Below, in pieces: positions 27,599 through 36,110 of a stretch of DNA of 64,000 nucleotides. This DNA comes from Bacillota bacterium (GTDB taxonomy: Bacteria; Bacillota; Syntrophomonadia; Syntrophomonadales; Syntrophomonadaceae). The position numbers and the translations under genes are program-made. The DNA is taken from contig JAEWZB010000045.1 in assembly GCA_023395515.1 (NCBI GenBank), positions 1 through 64,000 on the forward strand. Reading direction: 5' to 3'. Under the pieces are notes generated by a model. That model was not told the DNA's origin. It was given only the letters and a program-made list of their open reading frames with translations, and ran no database searches. Numbering within the stretch: position 1 is the stretch's first letter; each line of letters begins with the position of its first letter.

Positions 27599-27852
27599 GT
27601 TGAATGTATAAATATGTAGGAGCATTGACGTAGCATGGAGGATACACCCTGCGAAGGTGAGAGAAAAAAGGGGGCGAACCCCACGGACGGGGTTCGCGTG
27701 CCATTGAACATGGACGTACTCTACGAGCACTACACATTCTCCTTGCAGTCGCTACTAAGGTTGTGAATTGGCCCGGTACCCCTTTTTTCTTGAAACAAGC
27801 AGCTGGTGTATCTCCATGCGAAGGCTAGTGACGGAATATTTATACATTCAAC
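27599..27852. mobile_element. MITE-like element, 254 bp, between modB and modC
   Basis: Imperfect terminal inverted repeats of about 70 bases: both ends read gttgaatgtataaatat, then gcatggag-atacacc, then gaaaaaaggggg/t toward the centre. The middle carries a 9-base GC-rich hairpin (gcgaacccc / ggggttcgc near 27674-27697). No open reading frame is present. A related end lies at 1-118. It needs a transposase in trans if it moves. Its base composition is richer in G+C than the flanking spacer. Confidence 0.75.
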
Positions 27853-27891
27853 TAACAAATACTACCTTTTTATAGTGGAATCAATATCAGT

Positions 27892-28563
27892 CTAACGTTT
27901 TTGTTTTCTGGCCCACCGGTTAACCCCGTAAATTACTATAAAACTAAATACGGTAATTATTGCTACTAAAGTACGGGCGGTTGTATCATCACCGGCCGCC
28001 ACCGCGAAGTAAATTGCCAGTGGTATGGTTTGAGTTTGTCCAGGAATATTACCCGCCACCATAAGGGTTGCACCAAATTCGCCCAAAGCTCGGGCAAAAG
28101 CTAAAACTAAACCGGCGATAATACCCGGCCACGCTAAAGGTAGAGTAATAGTAAAGAAAATTCGTATTTCACTGGCGCCTAAAGTTCGGGCCGCTTTTTC
28201 ATAGTTTTGATCAACGCTTAAAAAAGCACCTTTGGCCGACTGATACATTAAAGGAAAAGCTACTACAGTGGAAGCCATAACTACTGCCCACCAAGTGAAA
28301 ATAATAGTTATACCCATACTATTAAGCTGCTGACCAATAAAGCTGTTTTTACCTACTAATATTAATAAACCATAACCGATAACCGATGGCGGTAAAACTA
28401 AGGGTAAAGTAATAAAAGCTTCTACCACGTCTTTACCGTAAAAATTATTGCGTGACATAAAACGGGCTAAAGGCAACCCTAAAAAAGCAACTATAAAAAC
28501 AACTATGAACGCTACCCTGACTGATAATAATACCGGAAACCAATCTTGTACATGAAACATCAT
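27892..28563 (-). CDS. modB: Molybdate ABC transporter permease ModB
   Basis: 223 aa with five or six membrane segments. The cytoplasmic loop YEKAARTLGASEIRIFFTITLPLAWPGI is the EAA motif that docks the ATPase. It forms the channel for molybdate (or tungstate) delivered by ModA. It lies 20 bases after modA; the ribosome binding site is poor, so translation may be coupled to modA. Confidence 0.93.
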   Translation of the reverse strand: MMFHVQDWFPVLLSVRVAFIVVFIVAFLGLPLARFMSRNNFYGKDVVEAFITLPLVLPPSVIGYGLLILVGKNSFIGQQLNSMGITIIFTWWAVVMASTVVAFPLMYQSAKGAFLSVDQNYEKAARTLGASEIRIFFTITLPLAWPGIIAGLVLAFARALGEFGATLMVAGNIPGQTQTIPLAIYFAVAAGDDTTARTLVAIITVFSFIVIYGVNRWARKQKR

Positions 28564-28583
28564 TATAAATAAATACTAAATTA

Positions 28584-29384
28584 TTATTTCAAATCTTTAA
28601 AGCCATACTTAACAAAAACCTGCATAGCTTTATCACTAATTAAAAATTCTTCAAAATCAGCTGCTGCTTCAATATTTTTACTGTCGGCTATAATAGCCAT
28701 AGGATATACAATAGGCTTGGAAGAACCAGCCGGAGCCGCAGCTACAACTTTAATATTTTGTCCTTGGGTAGCATCAGAACTGTAAACTAAGCCGGCATCT
28801 ACATCCCCGGTTTCCACATAGGTTAAAACTTGCCGCACATCATTAGCCATTACTATTTTAGATTGGATTTGGTCCCAAAGATTCATAGTAGTTAAAGTTT
28901 CTTGAGCATATTTACCGGCTGGAACTGTTTCCGGTGTTCCTATACTTATTTTTTGTACCGCATCAGTAGTTAAATCATCAAAACTAGTCATAGCACTATC
29001 CTTATTAGCAATTAAAACTAGTTCATTGCCTAATAAATTCATAAGTGAGTCTTCTACTATCAATTCTTTTTCCACTAAAGCATCCATTTGGGATTTTCCG
29101 GCTGAAATAAACAAATCCGCCGGTGCCCCTTCTTCAATTTGCTTTTGCAAAGTTCCGGAAGCAGCTAAATTATATGTAAGAGTAACATTAGGTTTTTCTT
29201 CCTTATACATAGTTTCTAATTCATTTAAGGCATCAACTAAACTTGCCGCCGCCGCAATAGTTAATTTCACTTCAGGCTCATTATTCACATCAGGTGCTGA
29301 GGATTGTCCATTACCACAGCCTACTATAGACATAGCCATAGCCAGCACTAACATAACACTTAATATGATCAATTTCCTTTTCAC
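28584..29384 (-). CDS. modA: Molybdate-binding lipoprotein ModA
   Basis: 266 aa. Type II signal peptide with a lipobox ending at Cys23 (AMAMSIVGC), then a periplasmic-binding fold: LTIAAAASLVDALNELE, NLAASGTLQKQIEEGAPADLFISAG, IGTPETVPAGKYAQETL, and DAGLVYSSDA. These are the oxyanion-contact segments of ModA. It captures molybdate/tungstate on the outer face for ModBC and is the first gene of the operon. Confidence 0.94.
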   Translation of the reverse strand: MKRKLIILSVMLVLAMAMSIVGCGNGQSSAPDVNNEPEVKLTIAAAASLVDALNELETMYKEEKPNVTLTYNLAASGTLQKQIEEGAPADLFISAGKSQMDALVEKELIVEDSLMNLLGNELVLIANKDSAMTSFDDLTTDAVQKISIGTPETVPAGKYAQETLTTMNLWDQIQSKIVMANDVRQVLTYVETGDVDAGLVYSSDATQGQNIKVVAAAPAGSSKPIVYPMAIIADSKNIEAAADFEEFLISDKAMQVFVKYGFKDLK

Positions 29385-29645
29385 AACATATTCCCCCTCG
29401 TATTTATTTCTTACTATAACGGATATACTCTAGTCGGCCTCCTTTCCTTAATCTACTTATACGATTTTGCCATAGCCCTAAATTTTTAATGTTATGCTGC
29501 ATAATCTAACTAACTAATCATTTATCAAACATATATAATGCAACTAAAACTAACATAAACCAACATAGTTAAACATTATGCTAGGCTATGATAAATTTAA
29601 TGTCAACTATTAAAAAGAGTAATTACAATTATCTAAAAATAAGAA
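29385..29645. promoter_or_regulatory. modA upstream region with a molybdate-type operator candidate
   Basis: A perfect 13-base dyad ttatgc-t-gcataa lies at 29492-29504, about 110 bases before modA. Related half-sites (attatgct, ctatgataa) occur at about 29575-29592. Such spaced TTATGC/GCATAA symmetry is a plausible site for the HTH-TOBE regulator at 13359-13880. No gene is seen here. Confidence 0.4.
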
Positions 29646-29697
29646 AAAGCTTGCTATCCAGATGTACCTTTTCGTACATTTATTAAATGCAAGCTTT
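29646..29697 (-). terminator. Terminator after the holin-like membrane gene
   Basis: Outer arms aaagcttgc / gcaagcttt enclose an inner hairpin atgtac / gtacat. On the minus strand a TTTTTC-TTATTTTT tract follows. Confidence 0.75.
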
Positions 29698-29729
29698 AAA
29701 ACAAAATCGATTAACTTTTACTTAACTTG

Positions 29730-30059
29730 TTACCTTAATTCTGTAGGTATAAATGCATCAACCAGACCTATTACAAAAGCTGCCAGTAAGCTTCCTATCA
29801 ATGAGACAGAAAGATAGTTAGGCACTATAAACTGGGCGATGTATATAACAACCGCAGCAGTAATAAAACCTACAAATCCTCGGGAACGCGGAGAAATTTT
29901 ATCGCCTAAAATAGCTTCTACTGCCCAGCCTAAAGCTGCTATAACAACTGCCGCTATTAAAGCACCCCAAAATCCGGCTACGGTAATTCCTGGAAGCAAA
30001 AATCCAATTAACAATAACACTAATGCAGAAACTATAAATCGTACTATTGTACCAAGCAT
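29730..30059 (-). CDS. Phage-holin-family (YvlD-type) small membrane protein
   Basis: 109 aa with four hydrophobic segments: VRFIVSALVLLLIGFLL, FWGALIAAVVIAALGWAVEAI, FVGFITAAVVIYIAQFI and LIGSLLAAFVIGLVDAFI. It fits the chromosomal Phage_holin_4_2 group (B. subtilis YvlD and relatives), usually envelope-associated and not prophage lysis genes. It has its own terminator and stands alone between modA and the polyferredoxin gene. Function unknown. Confidence 0.75.
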   Translation of the reverse strand: MLGTIVRFIVSALVLLLIGFLLPGITVAGFWGALIAAVVIAALGWAVEAILGDKISPRSRGFVGFITAAVVIYIAQFIVPNYLSVSLIGSLLAAFVIGLVDAFIPTELR

Positions 30060-30189
30060 TTACTAACCTCCTTCTTTTTTCTTCATCCTTAGCTTTGCTT
30101 AAAAATAATAAAAATATACCATAATAAACTAAGAGATATAAAAAACTTAAGCTAAAAGCTAAATTTAAGAAATAAAAGTTGGAGTTTGG

Positions 30190-31338
30190 TTACTGTTTAA
30201 ATCTCGCTCTGGCCTGACATTTGCTACACTGCACCAAGGCCTCTGACGCTACAAACTCTTGCTTACACTCCTCACATATATTCGTATAACCTTTAACCAG
30301 GCTTATAGATGGAGTTGTAACTACCGACTCTAACGATACCGGCATTAACTGTAAGCTTTTAGGGTAACAGACATCGGCACAAAGGCTGCACCCCGAGCAC
30401 CGGCTGCTGTTTAAAATAATTTCGCCGTCCTTTGCGCGGTATTCCAACGCACCTGTAGGACATAATATGGTACACGCTTTACATAAATAACACTTGCTTG
30501 TCAAACGGGGCTGCTGCAAAAAATTAAATTCATGATCGGTTGGTATTTTTTCATAGACGTATTTTTTTAATATTTCAATACGGTCAATCATCACATGATC
30601 TGTCGCTCTGCTTTTAGGAGCAGTGGCAGTCTCTTTCTTATTATCAGCCCCCACATAACTTTGCAAAACTACTTCAGGCATTTTTCTAAATCCACTAAAA
30701 ACCGAACCGAATAATGCCCGCTTTTGCATATCGATCTCTTCATGCTTTTTAGCTGGTTCTTTGGTTTTGTTTTTCTCTGGTCGGGCGATTTGTATTAGTT
30801 CATGGGCAGCTAAAGAAAATTCTTCTATCAATTCGTCTACTTGAGCCATACGGGTGTTAAATAAATCAATCCCGCCCTTTACTGCACATGCCCGGCATTG
30901 CTCCTCTGTATATACCATATGGATAGAGAAATCATATAAACGCATAACTAAGAGCAGCTCCGGCATCAATGCACCTATACACGAAATTTTAATGCATTTT
31001 TCATCAACTGATGAATTACGCCGGCAACTGATATTGACTACACCGTCATTTTTATAGGTCTGCTCGATTTTATTTAATATAGCCATGATACCCGGCTCTT
31101 TTAAAGCCAATGCCCCAGTAGGGCATACTGATGCACAAAGACCGCACTCCAGACAATTATCTGCTAAGGTGATCTTTTGGGCCGAAAACATAATCCTTTG
31201 CTGGGGGCAAATATCTTGGCATTTGCTGCATTTACTCAAAGGCGACCGTATCTTGGCACATTGCTGACTTTTCACCTCAACGGAAGACATTTTGTCGGCA
31301 ATAAAATTAGCCATTTTCTCCAAATCCATTATCCCCAT
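30190..31338 (-). CDS. Polyferredoxin (four 4Fe-4S motifs plus zinc-ribbon tail)
   Basis: 382 aa. N-terminal pair CSKCQDIC and CLECGLCASVCPTGA; a central module with scattered cysteines (SCRRNSS, CIKISCIG, EQCRACAVKGG); C-terminal pair CYLCKACTILCPTGA and CSGCSLCADVCYPKS; last, a rubredoxin/zinc-ribbon-like CEECKQEF...CSKCQ. There is no signal peptide, so it is cytoplasmic. It is last in a cluster after the TorD-fused kinase and response regulator. It may carry electrons for, or sense redox state in, this regulatory unit. The start at 31338 follows GAGAGGTGAC. Specific partner unknown. Confidence 0.75.
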   Translation of the reverse strand: MGIMDLEKMANFIADKMSSVEVKSQQCAKIRSPLSKCSKCQDICPQQRIMFSAQKITLADNCLECGLCASVCPTGALALKEPGIMAILNKIEQTYKNDGVVNISCRRNSSVDEKCIKISCIGALMPELLLVMRLYDFSIHMVYTEEQCRACAVKGGIDLFNTRMAQVDELIEEFSLAAHELIQIARPEKNKTKEPAKKHEEIDMQKRALFGSVFSGFRKMPEVVLQSYVGADNKKETATAPKSRATDHVMIDRIEILKKYVYEKIPTDHEFNFLQQPRLTSKCYLCKACTILCPTGALEYRAKDGEIILNSSRCSGCSLCADVCYPKSLQLMPVSLESVVTTPSISLVKGYTNICEECKQEFVASEALVQCSKCQARARFKQ

Positions 31339-31361
31339 ACTTGTCACCTCTCCCGCTAATT

Positions 31362-32060
31362 TTAATTATCACCAAATTTATAGCCCATGCCCCATACTGT
31401 TTGTAAATATTTAGGCTTGGAAGGTTCGTCCTCAATTTTCTCCCGTATTTTTCTAATAAACACGGCAATACTTGTCGATTCTCCTACATAATCCTCGCCC
31501 CAGACATGAGTAATCAATCGCTCCCGGGAAAAAACTTCGCCGGGATGGGAGGCCATATAGGCTACAATTTTATATTCCTTGGGGGTGAGGTCTACCGTTT
31601 TGCCTCGCAGTTTTACTTCCAAACGCTTGAAACAAATTTCTAAATCGCCAATTTTATAAGTGTCTTCTGTCTCTGAGACCGGAACATAGTTCGATTTACG
31701 GGTTTTCCACCGTAATAATGCTTCAATCCGCAAAGACAGCTCCAAAGAGCTGAAGGGCTTCACTAAATAATCGTCGGCACCGGCCCGAAATCCTACACTC
31801 TTATCGACGATATCTCCCTTGGCCGATAGAATAATAATGGGAATCGTTTCTCCTTGTTCTCTCAACTTGGAGCAAACATCAAATCCGTTTAATTTAGGCA
31901 TCATCACATCCAATATCAGCAAATCCGGCTGCTCCTGCTGAAAGACGGCAAGTGCTTCCATTCCGTCTGCTGCATAACAAAATTCATGTCCGTCATCAGT
32001 CACTATATGTTCAACCAAGATGCGGATGCTTTCTTCGTCATCAGCCAGCATAATTTTCAT
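31362..32060 (-). CDS. OmpR/PhoB-family response regulator
   Basis: 232 aa. Receiver domain with acidic pocket LADDEES, phospho-acceptor Asp51 (LLILDVMMP), conserved Ser/Thr and Lys (ILSAKG, YLVKPF). A winged-helix DNA-binding domain follows (LTPKEYKIVAYMASHPGEVFSRERLITHVWG). It lies downstream of the haem-sensor/TorD histidine kinase and is its probable partner. The likely targets are the two Dms-type operons, which share an upstream dyad; that link is inference. Confidence 0.93.
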   Translation of the reverse strand: MKIMLADDEESIRILVEHIVTDDGHEFCYAADGMEALAVFQQEQPDLLILDVMMPKLNGFDVCSKLREQGETIPIIILSAKGDIVDKSVGFRAGADDYLVKPFSSLELSLRIEALLRWKTRKSNYVPVSETEDTYKIGDLEICFKRLEVKLRGKTVDLTPKEYKIVAYMASHPGEVFSRERLITHVWGEDYVGESTSIAVFIRKIREKIEDEPSKPKYLQTVWGMGYKFGDN

Positions 32061-32130
32061 CCCATATCCCGCCTTTCCGCTCTTGTATCGGAATACCTAA
32101 TGTAAATAAACTGCCTTCTCCCTTGCTAAC
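32041..32130 (-). pseudogene. Remnant of a histidine kinase C-terminus, overlapping the response regulator start
   Basis: Between the fused kinase stop and the regulator start, the minus strand encodes ...SKGEGSLFTLGIPIQERK. This is the typical last strand of a histidine kinase and parallels KGSLFTVGIPINKG of the intact kinase at residues 541-554. The frame runs 20 bases into the regulator gene, the classic kinase-regulator overlap. No start or kinase core precedes it. It looks like the original kinase tail left behind by a rearrangement. Confidence 0.6.
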
Positions 32131-32167
32131 TAGTTGCTGAACTATTCTCTTTAGCCAGGCACGAGCC

Positions 32168-34540
32168 TTAAGCCCTTAAGCTTGCAATAATCTCATCCAC
32201 CACATCAACGTCCATTTTTAACACCTCTTCGGTCAATAAAGCCATCAGAGGGTAAAAATACTGGGACTCGCTTTTTTGCATATCCGCCGCAAACTGGCCT
32301 ATCCAAACCAGCAAATGTTGGATTAGGAAAGATTTCTGATCCTCTAAAAGTTTAATAGCTTCCTCAAATTTTCTGTCTTCAAAAGATTCAGCAGTCAGCC
32401 CGGCCAAATGAGCCATAAAGTCTAATTCCAGAGCTATATGATCATCAGCTTCATGAGGATATTTAGCCGGTAAAAAGCCATATTTCAGATAAGCTTGGCG
32501 TACTTTCAGGGTACTCTCCTGGAAGATCAACCGTTCTTTACTAGTGTATACAGATTCCCACGGAGGTGCCGGCAACGTAGCAGGCCCCACCATTAAATGC
32601 GTATACTCACTTTTTAATTTGTCGATGGTACCAGCCGCATCGTTAAGCATATCTTGTCTCACTTGGGTCAATAAATCATAATATCGGCTGAATTGACTAT
32701 CATTATCGAGCAGCTTTAAGGCTTCTTCAGTATGATCATTGACTACAATTTCCATAAGTTCTTTATTCGGTTCATCACCATAAATCCTTTGTAACAAGCG
32801 GTATAGAAAACTCCGATTAGCTAATAAAATTGCAATACTGTCATGTACTTCACTCATTGAACTATTCATTGGTTTCACCCCTTTATTTATCGGTATGCCC
32901 ACGGTAAAAAGGCTGCCCTTATCTAATTCGCTGACCACATTAATCCAGCCGCCATGAAGCTCGGTAAATTCTTTAGCCAATGCCAACCCTAAGCCGGTTC
33001 CGTTATACTGACGGTATATGGATGAATCGCTTTGCACAAACTTTTCAAAAATATAAGGTTGATGTTCTTTACGGATACCGATGCCATTGTCCTGAACGTT
33101 AATTAATACTTCTTTTTGGGCATCATCATAATTAACCCGGACTTGGATCTCGCCACTCTCGGGCGTGAATTTTACGGCATTACTGACCAGATTAACGATA
33201 ATTTGCCGCAATCTTTCCCGGTCCGCATCAATCAGGGGAACATCACGGTCCACAGTACTAGTATAACGAATATTTTTTCTATCGGCCAATGGTTGAACCA
33301 CATTATCCACAGCATTAATCACATCGACCAAATCAACCAGTTCCAGCAGCAGCTCGGTCTTTCCGGCCTCCAAACGTGCCATTTCCAGGATATTATTAAT
33401 CATATCAAGCAGAATTTGGCTATTAGCCTTGATTTCTTTAACTATCCGCATATCTTTCTCGGATTGGAGATTTTGATTTCTTTCCATTATTTCAGCAAAA
33501 GCCACAATGGAGGTCAGCGGAGTTCTCAATTCATGGCTCATTATCGCCATAAAATCTGATTTGTACTGATTATCCTCCCGCAGCCTGCGGTTAGCTTCCT
33601 GCAACTGAATTCGTTGCAATTCCAGAATATGGTTAGCCTTAGCCAACTCCTCGGTGCGCTGTTCCACTTTATTCTCCAGATTGGTATACAGGTTATTCAA
33701 TTGCACGGTCATATCGCTGAAGTGATCAGCCAGGTCTTTAATCTCTCCCACTGCATCCATATCTTCAAAACCGACATTCAGTTCTCCCTTTTTTATTTTT
33801 TCTATAGTATTCTTAAACCGCTGCAGGGGACTGGTAACCAGCTTAGCTGTGGCAATATAGATGATCAGTATGAAAAGCAGGGTCAGGATAAAGAAAAAAG
33901 CTACTTCCTGAATGACATTAGCTTTGAAATTCTCTTGATACAGGTCTATGGGCATGACAATACTGACCGCACCGCCCAGATCGCCAATTTTCCATCCTTC
34001 TTTGGGATAACCCAGAATGTCCAATTCGCCAACGGGCCCACCATGACATTCCAGACAAGTATTATCAATCTTCATCGGTGCCATGTAACGGAAAGATTCT
34101 TTGCCTTCATACTCAATAATATCAAAATATTCCGTGGCATCTTTATCATTTAGAAAGGTATTCAGGGCTTCCAACTCAAATTTATCAGGTTCATCCGCCT
34201 TGTTGCGAGGGCTAAAATTAGTATAGCGGATAACATAGTCGGTCTTCATGCCGAATAATTTGCCGATGCTCTTGCCCACTAGAGAACAATGCAGCCCTTT
34301 AAAATCATAATTACCGTCGGCATCATGATTAATCAGATCTTGATTAATGGCCATAAATTCCCATACGGCATCTAATTGCTGAGAAAGCATATAGGCTTTT
34401 TCTCTCATCTCTATTTCGCTTTGTTTCTGCTGCCTTATACTGCTCCAAGTCAAATTAAGCACTAGTGATATGGCCAATATCCCCACCATTAAGATGATGA
34501 AACGAGTTCTTAAGCTTATTTTTTCCTGCCACCTATTCAC
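32168..34540 (-). CDS. Haem-sensor histidine kinase fused to a TorD-family chaperone
   Basis: 790 aa. TM1 about 13-32; an extracytoplasmic DUF3365/Tll0287-like sensor with c-type haem motif CLECH (162-166); TM2 about 212-231; HAMP; coiled coil; HisKA with His336 (MSHELRTP); HATPase (Asn450, DNGIGI 484-489, GTGLGLAL 514-521). After GIPINKGVKP the frame continues from Met558 into a complete TorD/DmsD-like all-helical domain (EYTHLMVGP 645-653, PPWESVY 659-665, DDHIALELDFM 699-709). The Met558 codon has its own strong ribosome binding site. GTG start behind GGAGGTG. It follows the dmsABC-like operon, whose product it may regulate and help mature. Confidence 0.88.
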   Translation of the reverse strand: MNRWQEKISLRTRFIILMVGILAISLVLNLTWSSIRQQKQSEIEMREKAYMLSQQLDAVWEFMAINQDLINHDADGNYDFKGLHCSLVGKSIGKLFGMKTDYVIRYTNFSPRNKADEPDKFELEALNTFLNDKDATEYFDIIEYEGKESFRYMAPMKIDNTCLECHGGPVGELDILGYPKEGWKIGDLGGAVSIVMPIDLYQENFKANVIQEVAFFFILTLLFILIIYIATAKLVTSPLQRFKNTIEKIKKGELNVGFEDMDAVGEIKDLADHFSDMTVQLNNLYTNLENKVEQRTEELAKANHILELQRIQLQEANRRLREDNQYKSDFMAIMSHELRTPLTSIVAFAEIMERNQNLQSEKDMRIVKEIKANSQILLDMINNILEMARLEAGKTELLLELVDLVDVINAVDNVVQPLADRKNIRYTSTVDRDVPLIDADRERLRQIIVNLVSNAVKFTPESGEIQVRVNYDDAQKEVLINVQDNGIGIRKEHQPYIFEKFVQSDSSIYRQYNGTGLGLALAKEFTELHGGWINVVSELDKGSLFTVGIPINKGVKPMNSSMSEVHDSIAILLANRSFLYRLLQRIYGDEPNKELMEIVVNDHTEEALKLLDNDSQFSRYYDLLTQVRQDMLNDAAGTIDKLKSEYTHLMVGPATLPAPPWESVYTSKERLIFQESTLKVRQAYLKYGFLPAKYPHEADDHIALELDFMAHLAGLTAESFEDRKFEEAIKLLEDQKSFLIQHLLVWIGQFAADMQKSESQYFYPLMALLTEEVLKMDVDVVDEIIASLRA
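32867..32884 (-). promoter_or_regulatory. Internal ribosome binding site and start for free TorD
   Basis: AAAGGGGTG, six bases, then an in-frame ATG (codon 558 of the kinase-TorD gene). It could give a separate 233-aa TorD, the same size as the free TorD at 43192-43884 (230 aa). This suggests that kinase and chaperone were once adjacent genes joined by loss of the kinase stop. Confidence 0.6.
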
Positions 34541-34626
34541 CCCATCACCTCCGGCTGTTCATATGATGTTCATTATAGCATAAATCTATGATTCAACTTG
34601 ATTTCCCGGCCTGTTAAAAAAGGGTA

Positions 34627-34664
34627 AAGGGGGAAGTACCAAGAAATAACGATACTCCCCCCTT
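34627..34664 (-). terminator. Terminator after the first dms operon
   Basis: Minus strand AAGGGGGGAGTA / TACTTCCCCCTT arms with a 14-base loop lie 13 bases past the dmsC-like stop. A TTTACCCTTTTTT stretch follows. It separates the reductase operon from the kinase gene. Confidence 0.75.
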
Positions 34665-34677
34665 ATTTACTTAAAAC

Positions 34678-35508
34678 TTAAGATATTCCGATTCCGGTCA
34701 CCACCATGGCCGCAAAAAACAGATAACGGGCGACGGCCTGGCCTACCAGCAACAAAACGGCACTGCCTAAGATGGTGTTGGTCACAGATGGGGATAACTC
34801 ATCCTTAGCAGCCCAAACTACCAATACTGCACCAGCCAGAATAAACAGCCATTGAAATACACTGACCGCGGCCATACTGCTCAAGATGCCCAGGCTGTTT
34901 TGTATGGCAACACCGGAGTTGCTGCCTAAGTTAATCAGATTAGGCACTACAGCGGCCACCTGTACCATAACGGCGGCTGCCACCGCCCCGGCCAGAAGTT
35001 TTTTCATCCCTGCTGCTTCCTGGATACTTAGGAATAAAAATATTATGGCTCCCATGGAAATAGCAGCCGCATAGAATTCTACAAAGGTAGCCGTACCCTG
35101 CCAAAGCGGAACACTGGAGCTACTGTAAACAGCCGCCATAAAGCCTATTTCTACCAGTCCTACCACTGCTGCGGCCAGGGTGGCACCGGTAATGGCACCC
35201 TTACTTTGGGGTTTAACTAAAAGTTATTATACCGCCAGGACTGTTAGCCCTACAAACAGTGCGGTAAATAAAATCTCTCTGCTCAGCCAGGAGGAACCAA
35301 CTTGGTAAATAGCCATAAACGCCACTAAGGGTCGGCCCAGATGCAGCAAAGAAGCCAGCATACCGATTATGCCAAGGCCGGCGGCAGCCATCATGGCATT
35401 TTTGAAAATAGCATCTTTATTTAAAAGTTTTCCTATTGCCGCAAAGACCATAATGCCGACCGCGGCCTGCAGACAGATAGAAAACAGGGTTAAGGACATA
35501 TGTTCCAT
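34678..35508 (-). pseudogene. DmsC-type membrane anchor, interrupted by two adjacent stop codons
   Basis: The frame matches the intact 276-aa anchor at 39209-40039 along its whole length (both 831 bases, no indel). However, codons 94 and 95 are TAA TAA (35224-35229), where the intact copy has TTA TTA. The left part (93 aa) and right part (MVGLVEIGFMAAVY..., 162 aa) each keep membrane helices. DmsC anchors DmsAB and oxidises menaquinol. Near identity with the other copy elsewhere suggests recent damage or gene conversion. The second anchor gene could substitute. A sequencing error would need two separate changes. Confidence 0.85.
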
Positions 35509-35511
35509 GAT

Positions 35512-36090
35512 CTATACCTCCTTTTCCTTATAATCAGAAGTCAAAGCACGGTTTTTCGGTTTAATCAGTAAAGAAGGCTTCGTAGAAGCTGCCGACGGCA
35601 GAATGGGAATCTCGTTTACTAAGCCGGACCCGTATTCCTTTACTAGTTCATCTAAATCACCGAATTTCAAACAGCGCATTATGCAAGCATCTACACAGGC
35701 CGGATTTTCTCCCGCATCCCGTAAAGTTTTACAGGCATCACATTTGCCCACGATGTTTTTATCTTCCATGTATTGCGGCACACTATATGGACAGTTCCAT
35801 ACACAATATTGACAGCCAATACACAAATTCTTATCATGCTGTACAGTACCGTCGTCACCGTAATGCATGGCTCCGGTGGGACAGCCTTTTACACATTTGG
35901 CTTCAGCGCAATGATTACAAGAGGCTGAGTAGTTAAAAGCATCCGCATGGGGATATACTCCTACCTCAAAATTTCTGACCCGGCGAAATATTACCCCAAT
36001 ATCTAAGTCATTTTTATCTTTACAAGCTATTTGACAGGTACGACAGCCGATACAGTCTGCCATATTAAAATAAAATCCTTTTTGGGCCAT
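35512..36090 (-). CDS. DmsB-type 4Fe-4S electron-transfer subunit
   Basis: 192 aa with four cluster motifs: CIGCRTCQIAC, CNHCAEAKCVKGCP, CIGCQYCVWNCP and CDACKTLRDAGENPACVDAC. It matches DMSO-reductase-type beta subunits, which relay electrons from the anchor to the molybdenum subunit. It has no signal of its own and would be co-exported with its DmsA partner. It lies 20 bases after dmsA-like and three bases before the broken anchor gene. Confidence 0.92.
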   Translation of the reverse strand: MAQKGFYFNMADCIGCRTCQIACKDKNDLDIGVIFRRVRNFEVGVYPHADAFNYSASCNHCAEAKCVKGCPTGAMHYGDDGTVQHDKNLCIGCQYCVWNCPYSVPQYMEDKNIVGKCDACKTLRDAGENPACVDACIMRCLKFGDLDELVKEYGSGLVNEIPILPSAASTKPSLLIKPKNRALTSDYKEKEV

Positions 36091-36110
36091 TACATCTCAC
36101 ACTCCTTCCT

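Noticed and set aside
29730..30059. Prophage indicated by a holin-family gene
   Set aside because: It belongs to the chromosomal YvlD-type group, and no other phage gene lies nearby.
33116..34153. Plus-strand frames of 147 and 179 codons opposite the kinase gene
   Set aside because: Antisense shadows; the minus frame encodes clear kinase motifs throughout.
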